DNA of 56,490 nucleotides from Bacteroidaceae bacterium (GCA_900770705.1 CAAGLF010000009.1:1-56490); one strand, 5' to 3'. Positions 25,506-34,272 are shown, numbered from the stretch's first letter. Numbers and translations are program-made. Notes: generated by a model not told the origin, from the sequence alone.

Positions 25506-27674
25506 ATGAATACTGCTATAAAGAAATTCCTTCTCAGCCTTACGCTCCTGCTCGCTCTATCCCCGCTCAGGGCAGACGAAGGTATGTGGCTCCTCAAGCT
25601 GATGGAACAGCAACACCTGGCCGACTCCCTTCGGAAGGCTGGGCTGCAGCTGCCTCCCTCGGCACTCTACGACGAAGCCGGCCCCTCTCTGCGCGACTGC
25701 GTGGGTATCTTCGGCGGCGGCTGCACCGGCGAGGTGGTATCACCACAGGGCCTCGTGCTCACCAACCACCACTGCGGCTTCAGCTACGTGCACGCCATGA
25801 GCACCCCCGAGCGCAACTATCTTCAGGACGGATACTTCGCACAGAGCAAAGACGAAGAGCTGCCTACGCCTGACCTCGCCTTCACCTTTGTGTTACACAT
25901 AGAAGACGTGACAGCACAGGTAGAGGCAGCCGCCAGCCGTGCCGAGGCCGATGCCTACACCGCCCAGAGCCAGGCCTTCCTCGAGCCCCTGGCCGAGGAA
26001 ATGTTCCAAAAGAGCAATTACGCGGACCGGCTGGGCGTCACGGCGCGCATTGTTCCCTTCTTCGGTGCCAACAACTACTATTTGTTCTACGAACAGACGT
26101 ACACCGATGTGCGCCTCGTGGCCAACCCACCTCTTAATATAGGTCAGTTCGGCGGTAATACCGACAACTGGGTATGGCCTCGACAGAATGCCGACTTTGC
26201 CCTCTTCCGCATATATGCCGACAAGGACGGGCAGCCCGCCGACTACAATCCCCAGAACCAGCCGTTGCCCACATCCCACTACCTCCCCATCCGCCTCGGA
26301 GGCTTCGACAAGGGTGATTACACAATGGTGACGGGCTTTCCCGGCTCCACCAGCCGCTTCCTCACCGCCGCGGAAGTTGAATTACGCCTGCAGGCGCAGA
26401 ACCAGCCCATCGTACTGGCCGGTCAGCCCCACCTCGACTTCCTCAAACGCCTGATGGATGCCGACTCCACCCTGCGCCTGCAGCTACAGGATGACTATAT
26501 GGGGCTTGGCAATATGGTGAAGAACTTCGAGGGAATGAACGAAGCCGTCCCAAAGACAGGACTGCTCCAGGAAAAGCTACGGGAGGAGGCTGCCTTCCGC
26601 TCCTATGCCGCACGGAGCGGAAAGAGTGAATACGCAGACATCATAGAGCGTATCGACACCCTCTGCCGCACCTACGCCCCCCTGCTCTTCAACCAGCATT
26701 TGCTCTACTCCACACTCGAGCAGCAGAGCCTCTACATCCGGCCCCAGATCATTGCTGCCGCCATCGAGGCTCTCCGTTCTCCGGCTGACTCCATCCGTCA
26801 GGCTGCCCGCCAGGAACTGCTGGCTGCCTACGACTACAGCGCCGGCCGCATACGCGCTTCTGTCGACAGTGCCCGTATGCAACTGCTGATTCCCCTCCTC
26901 TTCAAGTATAAGAAGGAGGGACCTATGCCCGCCGGTGTCACCACCGAAGCCGAAACCCGTGCCCACTACAGCCAGATGTACGAGGCGACCGTCTTCAACT
27001 CCCGCGCCCGGCTCGAGGCAGTGCTGGCCCGACCCGACGCAGCAGACATCCTGGAGGCCGACCCGATGGTGCGCAACCTGCAGGCCTATAGCGCCTACAG
27101 TCAGGAATACATACGCCCCGTCGTCGAGGACTACCGGCGGCAGCGTGCCGAACTCGACAGGATATATGTGCGCGGTCTGTGCGAGATGTACGGATGGAGC
27201 AAGGCCCCCGATGCCAACTTCACACTGCGCACTACCTATGGCCACGTATGCGACCTGAAGCCCCGCGACGGCGTATACTACGACTGGCGCACCGTATTGG
27301 GCGGTATGTTCGAGAAGGAGAGTGCCACGGAGAGCGACTACTTTGTCAATCCGCGTCTGCGGGAATTCTACTTGCGGGGCGACTATGGACGCTATGCCCG
27401 CGAGGACGGACAGCTGCCTGCCTGCTTCCTTTCCAACAACGACATCACGGGTGGAAACAGCGGCAGCGGTGTGCTCAACGCTCAGGGAGAACTCATTGGA
27501 CTGGCCTTCGACGGCAACATTGAGTCCCTCTCCAGCGACCTGAAGTTCAACCCGCGCCTACAGCGCTGTATCAACGTAGACATTCGCTATGTGCTCTTCA
27601 TCATCGATATGTTTGGCGGCAGCAGCTATGCTGTCAAGGAGATGGACATAAGGGAGAACACATCGAACAAGTAA
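25506..27674 (+). CDS. S46 family dipeptidyl-peptidase (DPP7-like)
   Basis: A 722-aa periplasmic serine exopeptidase that releases dipeptides. A signal peptide ends near residue 23 (LLALSPLRADEG). The catalytic His is in VLTNHHCGF, the Asp is in the NTDNWVWPRQNADFALFRIY block, and the Ser is in DITGGNSGSGVL. Eighteen residues after that Ser is Gly (LAFDGN). In the DPP7/DPP11 family Gly here goes with hydrophobic P1, while DPP11 has Arg for Asp/Glu, so a DPP7-like specificity is predicted. The gene stands alone after lpdA, in keeping with peptide-fermenting Bacteroidales. Confidence 0.93.
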   Translation: MNTAIKKFLLSLTLLLALSPLRADEGMWLLKLMEQQHLADSLRKAGLQLPPSALYDEAGPSLRDCVGIFGGGCTGEVVSPQGLVLTNHHCGFSYVHAMSTPERNYLQDGYFAQSKDEELPTPDLAFTFVLHIEDVTAQVEAAASRAEADAYTAQSQAFLEPLAEEMFQKSNYADRLGVTARIVPFFGANNYYLFYEQTYTDVRLVANPPLNIGQFGGNTDNWVWPRQNADFALFRIYADKDGQPADYNPQNQPLPTSHYLPIRLGGFDKGDYTMVTGFPGSTSRFLTAAEVELRLQAQNQPIVLAGQPHLDFLKRLMDADSTLRLQLQDDYMGLGNMVKNFEGMNEAVPKTGLLQEKLREEAAFRSYAARSGKSEYADIIERIDTLCRTYAPLLFNQHLLYSTLEQQSLYIRPQIIAAAIEALRSPADSIRQAARQELLAAYDYSAGRIRASVDSARMQLLIPLLFKYKKEGPMPAGVTTEAETRAHYSQMYEATVFNSRARLEAVLARPDAADILEADPMVRNLQAYSAYSQEYIRPVVEDYRRQRAELDRIYVRGLCEMYGWSKAPDANFTLRTTYGHVCDLKPRDGVYYDWRTVLGGMFEKESATESDYFVNPRLREFYLRGDYGRYAREDGQLPACFLSNNDITGGNSGSGVLNAQGELIGLAFDGNIESLSSDLKFNPRLQRCINVDIRYVLFIIDMFGGSSYAVKEMDIRENTSNK

Positions 27675-27790
27675 TTACAATTCCTCCCTTCCCGGGGGTA
27701 TGGATGACAGACAAGCAGGAGGGCTCTGCCGCGTGTTGACGCTACATATTGCGCTTACACCCGGCAGAGCCCTCCCTTTCTATGTCGTAT

Positions 27791-28730
27791 CTATTTGGCA
27801 GTGCGTCGCTTCGCCCGGAGGCGGCGTATCCACAGATAAGAGCCAGTCAGAGGCTGGGTGGCCGTCAGCAATATGGCGAGGAAGGTGAGAATACGGGTGA
27901 GAATACGGGTGACACTGCCGCCCCAAGCGCCTGTATGCAACATATATATTGTGCCCCTCTGTCGCAGCACTGTCAGCCGGCTGCGGTCGTCCCTGCGCGC
28001 GTGTTCCGGCCAACTCTCCGTGAGTCTTTGCACCGCCGCCGGTACTTGCTCCCAACAGGGCATAGACAGCGCTGCGATACCCTGTGAAAGACCAGGTAAG
28101 TCCGGTCGCACCGAGCGTCAGCACGAACACAGCTGTATAGATTCCTCCGGCCACGTGCAGGTCGTGCCAGAAGCGAGGCCAGCCTTTGCCTATGCTGATT
28201 CGCAGACTTTGTAGCAGGGGTTTGTGGCGGTTGGAGAGCCAAAGCAACAAGCCCGTCAGCACTATGATTAGCAGTGCGATGGTGGTAAGCCCTACCCACA
28301 GTTTCCCTATGGGCAGCCGGCCGTTGTTTCCCGACGACGGTCCCAGCAGCCAGCGGTGCAGCTGGAACATGCGGAGGAAGAAGGGCAGGCGCTCGCTCCG
28401 TCCCGTCACTTTTCCCGTATAGGGATCGACGCATACGGCGGCACTCCGGGCGCCGGAGAAGGTGAACTCGTAGACCCTTTGCGGGTCAGAAGTGATGTCG
28501 ACGCCTACAATGTCGACGCTGTCGGGCAGGGTCTCCTGCACGCACTGCCGCAACTGGCCGAGCGGCAGGGGCTGCCTGCCTTGCGGGTCGACGGTATATA
28601 CTTCGGGATGCAGGCACTCCGTGATTTCGCGTTCGAACGCGAGAGTGGCTCCCGAGACGCAGAGTATCGTGATGAACAGGCCGAAAGGCAGGGAGAGCCA
28701 AAGGTGGATTTTCTTGATGGTTTTTATCAT
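27791..28730 (-). pseudogene. PepSY-associated TM-helix protein, frameshifted
   Basis: The N-terminal ~230 codons read as a PepSY-TM protein: a first helix (IHLWLSLPFGLFITILCVSG), a periplasmic PepSY-like segment, FQLHRWLLG, a second helix (GLTTIALLIIVLTGLLLWL) and HDLHVAGGIYTAVFVL. The expected C-terminal part (LHTGAWGGSVTRILT, then a last helix with PLTGSYLWIRRL) is in a different frame and ends at 27791. A frameshift therefore lies somewhere within about 27960-28060. A 12-bp tandem duplication (27885-27896 and 27897-27908) in the C-terminal part doubles RILT. Members are linked to siderophore/iron reduction at the inner membrane. A sequencing error is possible. Confidence 0.8.
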
Positions 28731-28895
28731 TGTTCCGGATGTATGTGTGGATGGTTATATATATGTGTATGGATTTGTATTGTGACGCCAGCCCGAATCA
28801 GCTGTCCTGCCCGCCCCGTCCTGTAGTATGGGAGCGGTGGGGGCTGCATATATTCCGCGCATATATAGTAAGACCTGCCCGCCGACATACGCGCC

Positions 28896-29042
28896 AACGA
28901 GCAGTGTATTTCTCCCCTCCTTCGCCCCTGTCCGGGGCTTCCGTCCTCATAGATAGTTGATAATACCTGCGCGCTTGTCCAACAACCGGACTTACGTGTG
29001 TATATGCCTATCCGAGGTAGGGAGAAACGTACACTGCTCGTT
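28896..29042. repeat. Spaced inverted repeat in an otherwise empty gap
   Basis: The left arm 28896-28916 (AACGAGCAGTGTA then TTTCTCCC) matches the reverse complement of 29020-29042 over 21 bases, with a 2-bp insertion (CG) in the right arm. The arms flank 103 bp. The surrounding gap 28731-29168 has no gene I can support. No TAnnTTTG box was found in the spacer. It could be a cruciform, a miniature-element remnant or a decayed invertible segment; nothing decides. Confidence 0.6.
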
Positions 29043-29168
29043 GTCGATAGAATATCGGGGGCAAAGTTCGGAATAGCCGCTCACACCGGCAATACCTACT
29101 CTTGGGTATTTTTTCATCCGGGCAGGGATCTGCCGGTAAGGGCCCTTGTGTCCGCGCCCTTTGCTGCT

Positions 29169-30338
29169 TTACAGACTATCCCTGAGTATTCGGATGACGT
29201 CTTCGCGGCTGAGCACTACGTAGCCGCCTTCATTGATTGGGCAGGCATCTGCATAGTTCTCTATGTCTTCAGCCTTGGCGCCGCAAGCTGTGATGTTCAT
29301 TGCCAGTCCCAGTTCGTGCATCCAGGCTTCCATTGCTTCGAGTCCTTGCAGTGCCACTGTTTTCGCTTCCTTGCCGCATTCATCCACGTTCCAGACCCTT
29401 GTGGCCAGCCTTGCAAACTTGTTCACCGCCTCCTGGCTATGGTCGATAAGGAAGCGGTAGTAGGCGCCGCTCACTGCCGAAAGCGTATGTCCGTGTGTGG
29501 CGTCGGTATAAGCGGCCACGGCCTGTCCCAGCATGTGTACCATCCAGTCGGTAGGTTTTCCGCAGGCAATCAGCCCGTTCAGTGCCCAGGTGGCAGTCCA
29601 CATGATGTTGCTGCGTGCCTCATAGTCCTCGGGGTCGACGATGGCTTTGCGCGAACTTGCCACCAGCGAGCACATCAACCCTTCCGCCAGATAGTCGGAC
29701 ACATTGTCGTCATTGCCCGACAGATACTGCTCGAGTATGTGCGACATAATGTCGTAGATACCCGCCACCATCTGATACTTCGGCACGCTGAACGTGTAGA
29801 CAGGATTGAGGATGGAGAAGTCGGGGTTGCGGAAATAGTAGAACTTCTTGCGCTTTTCACTGGGGTTGGAAATGACGGCGCAGCTATCCATCTCAGAGCC
29901 CGTTCCGGCCAATGTAAGCACACAGCCCACGGGAATCCAGCGACAGTTCAGTTCGCCCCAGTCGTTGAAATAGTACGTCCAGGGATCTTGCCCCTCGAGC
30001 CAGGCGCTGCCGGCCACTGCCTTGCAGAAGTCGCATGTAGACCCTCCGCCTACAGCCAGGATGAGGTCTACGCTTTCTGCCCGGGCCAGCGCGGCCGCCT
30101 CACGCACCTTGTCTATCGACGGATTGGGATTGACGCCCGCATACTCGACGATGTCCTTGCCGGCCCGGCGGATTTCCCGCACTACGGCATCGTATACGCC
30201 GTTGCGCTTGATGGAGCCGCCGCCATACACCAGCATTACTTTGCGGCCATACTGCTGCAACTCACCGCCGAGCTGTTCCAGCGCCTCCCGGCCGAAATGC
30301 AATCGTGTTGGATTGCAGAAACTGAAATTACCTTCCAT
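29169..30338 (-). CDS. Iron-containing alcohol dehydrogenase (YqhD/butanol-dehydrogenase type)
   Basis: A 389-aa NAD(P)H-dependent group III alcohol dehydrogenase that reduces aldehydes. The N-terminal dinucleotide domain has KVMLVYGGGSIKRNGVYD and LILAVGGGSTCDFCKAVA. The metal-binding helices carry DIMSHILEQYL and the later DWMVHMLGQAVAAYTDATHGH, giving the Asp/His ligands. The C-terminus is complete. It is cytosolic. A TAATTTTG-like -7 box lies on the - strand at 30394-30401. The physiological aldehyde is unknown. Confidence 0.92.
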   Translation of the reverse strand: MEGNFSFCNPTRLHFGREALEQLGGELQQYGRKVMLVYGGGSIKRNGVYDAVVREIRRAGKDIVEYAGVNPNPSIDKVREAAALARAESVDLILAVGGGSTCDFCKAVAGSAWLEGQDPWTYYFNDWGELNCRWIPVGCVLTLAGTGSEMDSCAVISNPSEKRKKFYYFRNPDFSILNPVYTFSVPKYQMVAGIYDIMSHILEQYLSGNDDNVSDYLAEGLMCSLVASSRKAIVDPEDYEARSNIMWTATWALNGLIACGKPTDWMVHMLGQAVAAYTDATHGHTLSAVSGAYYRFLIDHSQEAVNKFARLATRVWNVDECGKEAKTVALQGLEAMEAWMHELGLAMNITACGAKAEDIENYADACPINEGGYVVLSREDVIRILRDSL

Positions 30339-30551
30339 TGTTTACTCTTTGATTAGTTGGATACCAGATTTCTCTCGTATAGATTACCAGCAGCAAAATT
30401 ACCGAAAAAAGAGATAACTGGCATACCCCTTTTAAGGGAATTATTACCCCTATTATGGATATTGACGCCCTGCGCAGCCATCCACGCCCCCGCACAGGCA
30501 CACCGACAGCCGCACCTTCCGGCGCAAGCCGCCGAAAGCACAGCCGACACC

Positions 30552-30662
30552 GGGTACCATTATCCCTCAACGATGGGCACAAGTATTGCCAACGATGGGC
30601 ACCATTATCGTCGACAATGGGCCCCATTATCAGCAACAATGGGCACAAGTATTGCCTGCAGG
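30552..30662. repeat. 22-bp tandem array upstream of the oxidoreductase operon
   Basis: Five units begin at 30552, 30575, 30597, 30619 and 30641 (spacing 23, 22, 22, 22). The consensus is GGGCACCATTATCG followed by an 8-bp CAACGAT-like linker; units 2 and 5 have ACAAGTATTGCC instead. The units carry a dyad across the linker junction, best seen as AATGGG-C-CCCATT at 30617-30629. The array sits in the 554-bp divergent gap between the alcohol dehydrogenase and the TPR gene. The gap also holds a TACTTTTG -7-like box at 30853-30860, 33 bp before the TPR gene. Confidence 0.82.
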
Positions 30663-30892
30663 TAAGCCCACCACCAGCCCCACAGCAGACCCGACATACC
30701 CCCTGCTCAGCCCTATCCCGTTACTCAACGACAGGGGGCAATGCCATAATTTACAAAGAATAGAGAGGTTGCGCACAGGCATTTTTATCAATTTTAACCC
30801 TGGGCGCATAGAAAAAAAGTCGGAAAAATTATTCCATTTGTCGGAAAAGGGGTACTTTTGCTTCGCTTCAGTACTGAAAAACATCAACCTGT

Positions 30893-31168
30893 ATGCAGTC
30901 GTCCCATCCAACCATCGAGGCCGCCATCGACCGCGGCGAATGGCAAAAAGCCATACAGCTGGCAGAAGAAGCCATACAGGCAGAAGGCGCAGACGCCAGC
31001 CTGTACTACCTGATGGGACGGGCACAAATGAAAGCAGGCAACTGGGCCGATGCCAAGACCGCCTTCCTGCATGCAGCGGAGCTGGAGCCGGAAGGACCCG
31101 CCACCCAGCACCTGGATATGCTGACACATATCTTTGATTTCTACAACAAGGATATGTACAATCAGTAG
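30893..31168 (+). CDS. Small TPR-repeat protein
   Basis: A 91-aa protein made of about two tetratricopeptide repeats: IDRGEWQKAIQLAEEAIQAE and YYLMGRAQMKAGNWADAKTAF, then HAAELEPEGPATQHLDML. It has no signal or membrane helix, so it is cytosolic. It heads the oxidoreductase operon, 98 bp before the ferredoxin subunit, and probably mediates a protein contact, perhaps in assembly of that complex (inference from position). A TAnnTTTG-like box lies at 30853. Confidence 0.85.
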   Translation: MQSSHPTIEAAIDRGEWQKAIQLAEEAIQAEGADASLYYLMGRAQMKAGNWADAKTAFLHAAELEPEGPATQHLDMLTHIFDFYNKDMYNQ

Positions 31169-31266
31169 ACGTGACAGCCAGCTGCACGCCACCCCGGGCT
31201 ACACGGCCAGAAAGTCCCCCCCTCTCCCCACCCCACAACCCAGCCTGTCAAGAAACATTATCATAT

Positions 31267-31497
31267 ATGAGCAAATTCGTAGGAGCCGTCGTCATCGACA
31301 CCGACCGCTGCAAAGGCTGCAACCTCTGCGTAGTGGCCTGCCCCAAAAACGTACTGCAACTGAGCACCAAAGAGGTCAACCACAAAGGATATGCGTACTG
31401 CCAGGACGTAAGGCCGGACGACTGCATAGGCTGCGCCTCGTGCGCCATCGTATGCCCGGACGCCTGCATTACCGTCTACAAGGCCACCAATTCCTGA
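31267..31497 (+). CDS. 2x[4Fe-4S] ferredoxin subunit of 2-oxoacid:ferredoxin oxidoreductase
   Basis: A 76-aa delta-type subunit. Two clusters are visible: C-K-G-C-N-L-C-V-V-A-C-P and C-I-G-C-A-S-C-A-I-V-C-P, each CxxCxxCxxxCP. It passes electrons from the thiamine-diphosphate centre to external ferredoxin. ATG 31267 (MSKFVGAVVIDTDRC) was chosen because the 32 upstream in-frame codons are proline-rich and unlike the family. It is followed by the alpha subunit after 24 bp. Confidence 0.94.
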   Translation: MSKFVGAVVIDTDRCKGCNLCVVACPKNVLQLSTKEVNHKGYAYCQDVRPDDCIGCASCAIVCPDACITVYKATNS

Positions 31498-31521
31498 CTT
31501 CTAAATCCCCCATCCAACGTA

Positions 31522-32649
31522 ATGAACAAGGATACCAACCCCTCAACTATCCCCAATAAAGCCGAGCCCCAGGGAGAAGTCCTGCTGCTCAAAGGCAACG
31601 AAGCCATTGCATACGCCGCCATCCGATGTGGCTGCGACGGCTATTTTGGCTATCCCATCACGCCACAGTCGGAAGTACTGGAGACACTGGCTGCCGAAGA
31701 GCCCTGGAAAACCACCGGAATGGTAGTGGTACAAGCCGAGAGCGAAGTGGCCTCCATCAACATGCTCTACGGCGGAGGCGGCACGGGAAAACGCGTGATG
31801 ACCTCCTCGTCCAGCCCGGGCATTGCCCTCATGCAGGAAGGCATCAGCTATATGGCCGGCGCAGAAATACCCGGACTCATCGTCAACGTACAGCGCGGCG
31901 GGCCCGGACTGGGCACCATACAGCCCTCACAGGGCGACTACAACCAGGCCACCCGTGGCGGAGGCAACGGCGACTACAGGGTAATCGTGCTGGCACCGGC
32001 CTCGGTACAGGAGATGGCCGACTTCGTAGACTTGTCCTTCCGTCTGGCATTCAAGTACCGCAACCCCGTGATGATTCTCTCCGACGGCGTCATCGGCCAA
32101 ATGATGGAGAAGGTAATACTGCCGCCCTACCGTCCCCGCCGCAGCGAGGAAGAGATAGCACGCGAGTGCCCGTGGGCCTCCAACGGTCACGGACTCAAAC
32201 AGCGCGGTGTCAACGTCATCACCTCGCTTGAACTGGATCCTGCCATGATGGAGCAGCGCAATATAGCCCTACAACAGAAGTACCAACGCATCGAAGAAGC
32301 CGAAGTACGCTACGAGACCCTGCAGACCGACGACGCCGACTTCCTGATAGTAGCCTTCGGATCGGCCGCCCGTATATCGCTCAAGGCCGTCGAAGTACTG
32401 CGGCAGGAAGGTCGGAAAGTAGGCCTCTTCCGCCCCATCACCCTCTGGCCCTTCCCCGAAAAGGAGATACACGAACTGTCCCGTCAGGTCAAGGGAATAC
32501 TGGTAGTGGAAATCAATGCCGGACAGATGATATACGATGTACGCCTGGCCTGTGGCGACAACCTGCCCATCCGCCACTACGGACGGCAGGGAGGCATCAT
32601 TCCCGATCCCGAAGAAGTGGTGAACGCCGTACACGAAATGTGCAGCTAA
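31522..32649 (+). CDS. 2-oxoacid:acceptor oxidoreductase alpha subunit (VorB-like)
   Basis: A 375-aa alpha subunit combining the PFOR domain I fold (LLLKGNEAIAYAAIRCGCDG, GYPITPQSEVLETLA) with domain II at the C-terminus (VAFGSAARISLKAVEVLRQE, GLFRPITLWPFPEKEI). The enzyme oxidatively decarboxylates a 2-oxoacid to acyl-CoA with reduced ferredoxin, or runs in reverse. The gene order delta-alpha-beta-gamma and the short alpha chain resemble the branched-chain (VOR) type, but 2-oxoglutarate cannot be excluded. It works with the ferredoxin, TPP and gamma subunits encoded around it. Confidence 0.92.
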   Translation: MNKDTNPSTIPNKAEPQGEVLLLKGNEAIAYAAIRCGCDGYFGYPITPQSEVLETLAAEEPWKTTGMVVVQAESEVASINMLYGGGGTGKRVMTSSSSPGIALMQEGISYMAGAEIPGLIVNVQRGGPGLGTIQPSQGDYNQATRGGGNGDYRVIVLAPASVQEMADFVDLSFRLAFKYRNPVMILSDGVIGQMMEKVILPPYRPRRSEEEIARECPWASNGHGLKQRGVNVITSLELDPAMMEQRNIALQQKYQRIEEAEVRYETLQTDDADFLIVAFGSAARISLKAVEVLRQEGRKVGLFRPITLWPFPEKEIHELSRQVKGILVVEINAGQMIYDVRLACGDNLPIRHYGRQGGIIPDPEEVVNAVHEMCS

Positions 32650-32682
32650 GCCCACTGCCAACAGAAACAAACACCACTGAAT

Positions 32683-32940
32683 ATGAACCGCAACACCAGC
32701 AGTCCCGACTACCTCGAACGCCTGCAGCACCCAGAACGGGAGCCCGAGCGAAAACGAAACACCGGCAACCTCTTCCTACGAAACATACTGAATGCCGTGT
32801 TTATGCTGCTGGCCGCCGCCTGCATGACAGGCCTGCTCATCCTGCCAGCCTACAAGACACAATGCTACATCGTGGGACTGATAGCCGTAGTCATCAAGAT
32901 GGTAGAGGTGATACTGCGAATGCCTGGACTCAAAAAATAA
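32683..32940 (+). CDS. Two-helix membrane protein inside the oxidoreductase operon
   Basis: An 85-aa protein I do not recognise. The N-terminal ~30 residues are charged (PEREPERKRNTGN). Two hydrophobic segments follow, about residues 33-53 (LNAVFMLLAAACMTGLLIL) and 58-77 (CYIVGLIAVVIKMVEVIL). It stands between the alpha (33 bp upstream) and beta (13 bp downstream) subunits and must be on the same transcript. A role in tethering the soluble complex to the membrane is possible but purely positional. Confidence 0.8.
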   Translation: MNRNTSSPDYLERLQHPEREPERKRNTGNLFLRNILNAVFMLLAAACMTGLLILPAYKTQCYIVGLIAVVIKMVEVILRMPGLKK

Positions 32941-32953
32941 TACACACAAGCTT

Positions 32954-33727
32954 ATGACAAAGCAAGACATCATAGAAGCCGGAAGCCTGGTATACGCCAA
33001 GCCCACCCTGCTCAACGATAGCACCATGCACTACTGCCCGGGATGTTCGCACGGCGTCATCCACAAGCTCATCGCCGAAGTGATAGCCGAAATGGGCATG
33101 GAAGAAAAGTCTATCGGTATAAGTCCGGTAGGCTGCGCCGTATTCGCCTACAAATATATCGACATCGACTGGCAAGAGTCGGCCCACGGCCGTGCCCCCG
33201 CACTGGCCACCGCCTGCAAACGTCTCTGGCCCGACCGCCTGGTCTTCACCTATCAGGGCGACGGAGATATGGCCTGTATCGGCACCGCCGAGTCCATCCA
33301 CGCCCTCAACCGCGGCGAAAACATCACACTCATCTTCGTCAACAACGCCATCTACGGCATGACCGGCGGACAAATGGCGCCCACCACACTGGTAGGAATG
33401 AAGACCGTCACCTGCCCCTATGGCCGCGACCCACAGCTGCACGGATACCCCTTGAAACTGGCAGACATCGCCGCCCAACTCGAAGGCACAGCCTACGTAA
33501 CCCGACAAAGCGTACACTCCGTGGCCGCCATACGCCGAGCCAAGAAAGCACTGCGACACGCCTTCGAGAACTCCATGCAGGGAAAGGGCTCCAACCTCGT
33601 GGAATTCGTGGCCACCTGTTCCTCCGGATGGAAACTCACACCCACACAAGCCAATGCATGGATGGAGGAACACATGTTCGACTACTATCACATCGGCGAC
33701 CTGAAAGACTCAGAAAAGAAACTATGA
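32954..33727 (+). CDS. 2-oxoacid:acceptor oxidoreductase beta (TPP-binding) subunit
   Basis: A 257-aa thiamine-diphosphate subunit. It starts with the metal/cluster-near motif MHYCPGCSHGVIHKL. The TPP signature is FTYQGDGDMACIGTAESIHALNRGENITLIFVNN in outline, with GDGD and the closing NN for Mg-diphosphate. The end overlaps the gamma gene start by an ATGA junction (33724-33727), showing translational coupling. It forms the active centre with the alpha subunit. Confidence 0.94.
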   Translation: MTKQDIIEAGSLVYAKPTLLNDSTMHYCPGCSHGVIHKLIAEVIAEMGMEEKSIGISPVGCAVFAYKYIDIDWQESAHGRAPALATACKRLWPDRLVFTYQGDGDMACIGTAESIHALNRGENITLIFVNNAIYGMTGGQMAPTTLVGMKTVTCPYGRDPQLHGYPLKLADIAAQLEGTAYVTRQSVHSVAAIRRAKKALRHAFENSMQGKGSNLVEFVATCSSGWKLTPTQANAWMEEHMFDYYHIGDLKDSEKKL

Positions 33728-34272
33728 AACAGGAAATCATCATATCCGGCTTTGGCGGACAAGGCGTACTGTCTATGGGAAAGATACTGGCATACGCCGG
33801 CCTGATGGAAGGCAAGGAAGTGACGTGGATGCCCGCCTACGGCCCAGAACAGCGCGGCGGTACGGCCAATACGACCGTCATTGTAAGCGACCAACGCATA
33901 TCTTCCCCCGTCCTGTCCAGCTACGACACCGCCATCCTGCTCAACCAGCCATCGGTAGAGAAGTTTGAACAGAAGGTAAAGCCAGGCGGCACCCTCATCT
34001 ACGACAGCTTCGGCATCATAGAGCCGCCACAGCGGCCCGACCTCCACATCTATCCCGTCAACGCGATGGAAACGGCGGCCCAGATGAAGATAATGAAGTG
34101 CTTCAATATGATCATCCTCGGCGCCCTGCTCAAAATTCACCCCATTGTAGAGGTAGAAAGCGTGATGAAAGCCCTGCGTAAAACGCTACCCGAGCGACAC
34201 CACAAGCTGCTGCCGGTCAACGAGCAGGCCATACTGAAGGGAATGGAACTCGTCGGCGTGCTGCCCGACTAA
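33724..34272 (+). CDS. 2-oxoacid:acceptor oxidoreductase gamma subunit
   Basis: A 182-aa gamma subunit starting MKQEIIISGFGGQGVLSMGK, with the conserved YGPEQRGGTANTTVIVSD block. Gamma chains help close the CoA/2-oxoacid site and connect to the ferredoxin subunit. I chose ATG 33724, which overlaps the beta stop; a longer frame reaching back to 33043 lies inside the beta gene and is not real. This is the last subunit gene of the operon. Confidence 0.93.
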   Translation: MKQEIIISGFGGQGVLSMGKILAYAGLMEGKEVTWMPAYGPEQRGGTANTTVIVSDQRISSPVLSSYDTAILLNQPSVEKFEQKVKPGGTLIYDSFGIIEPPQRPDLHIYPVNAMETAAQMKIMKCFNMIILGALLKIHPIVEVESVMKALRKTLPERHHKLLPVNEQAILKGMELVGVLPD

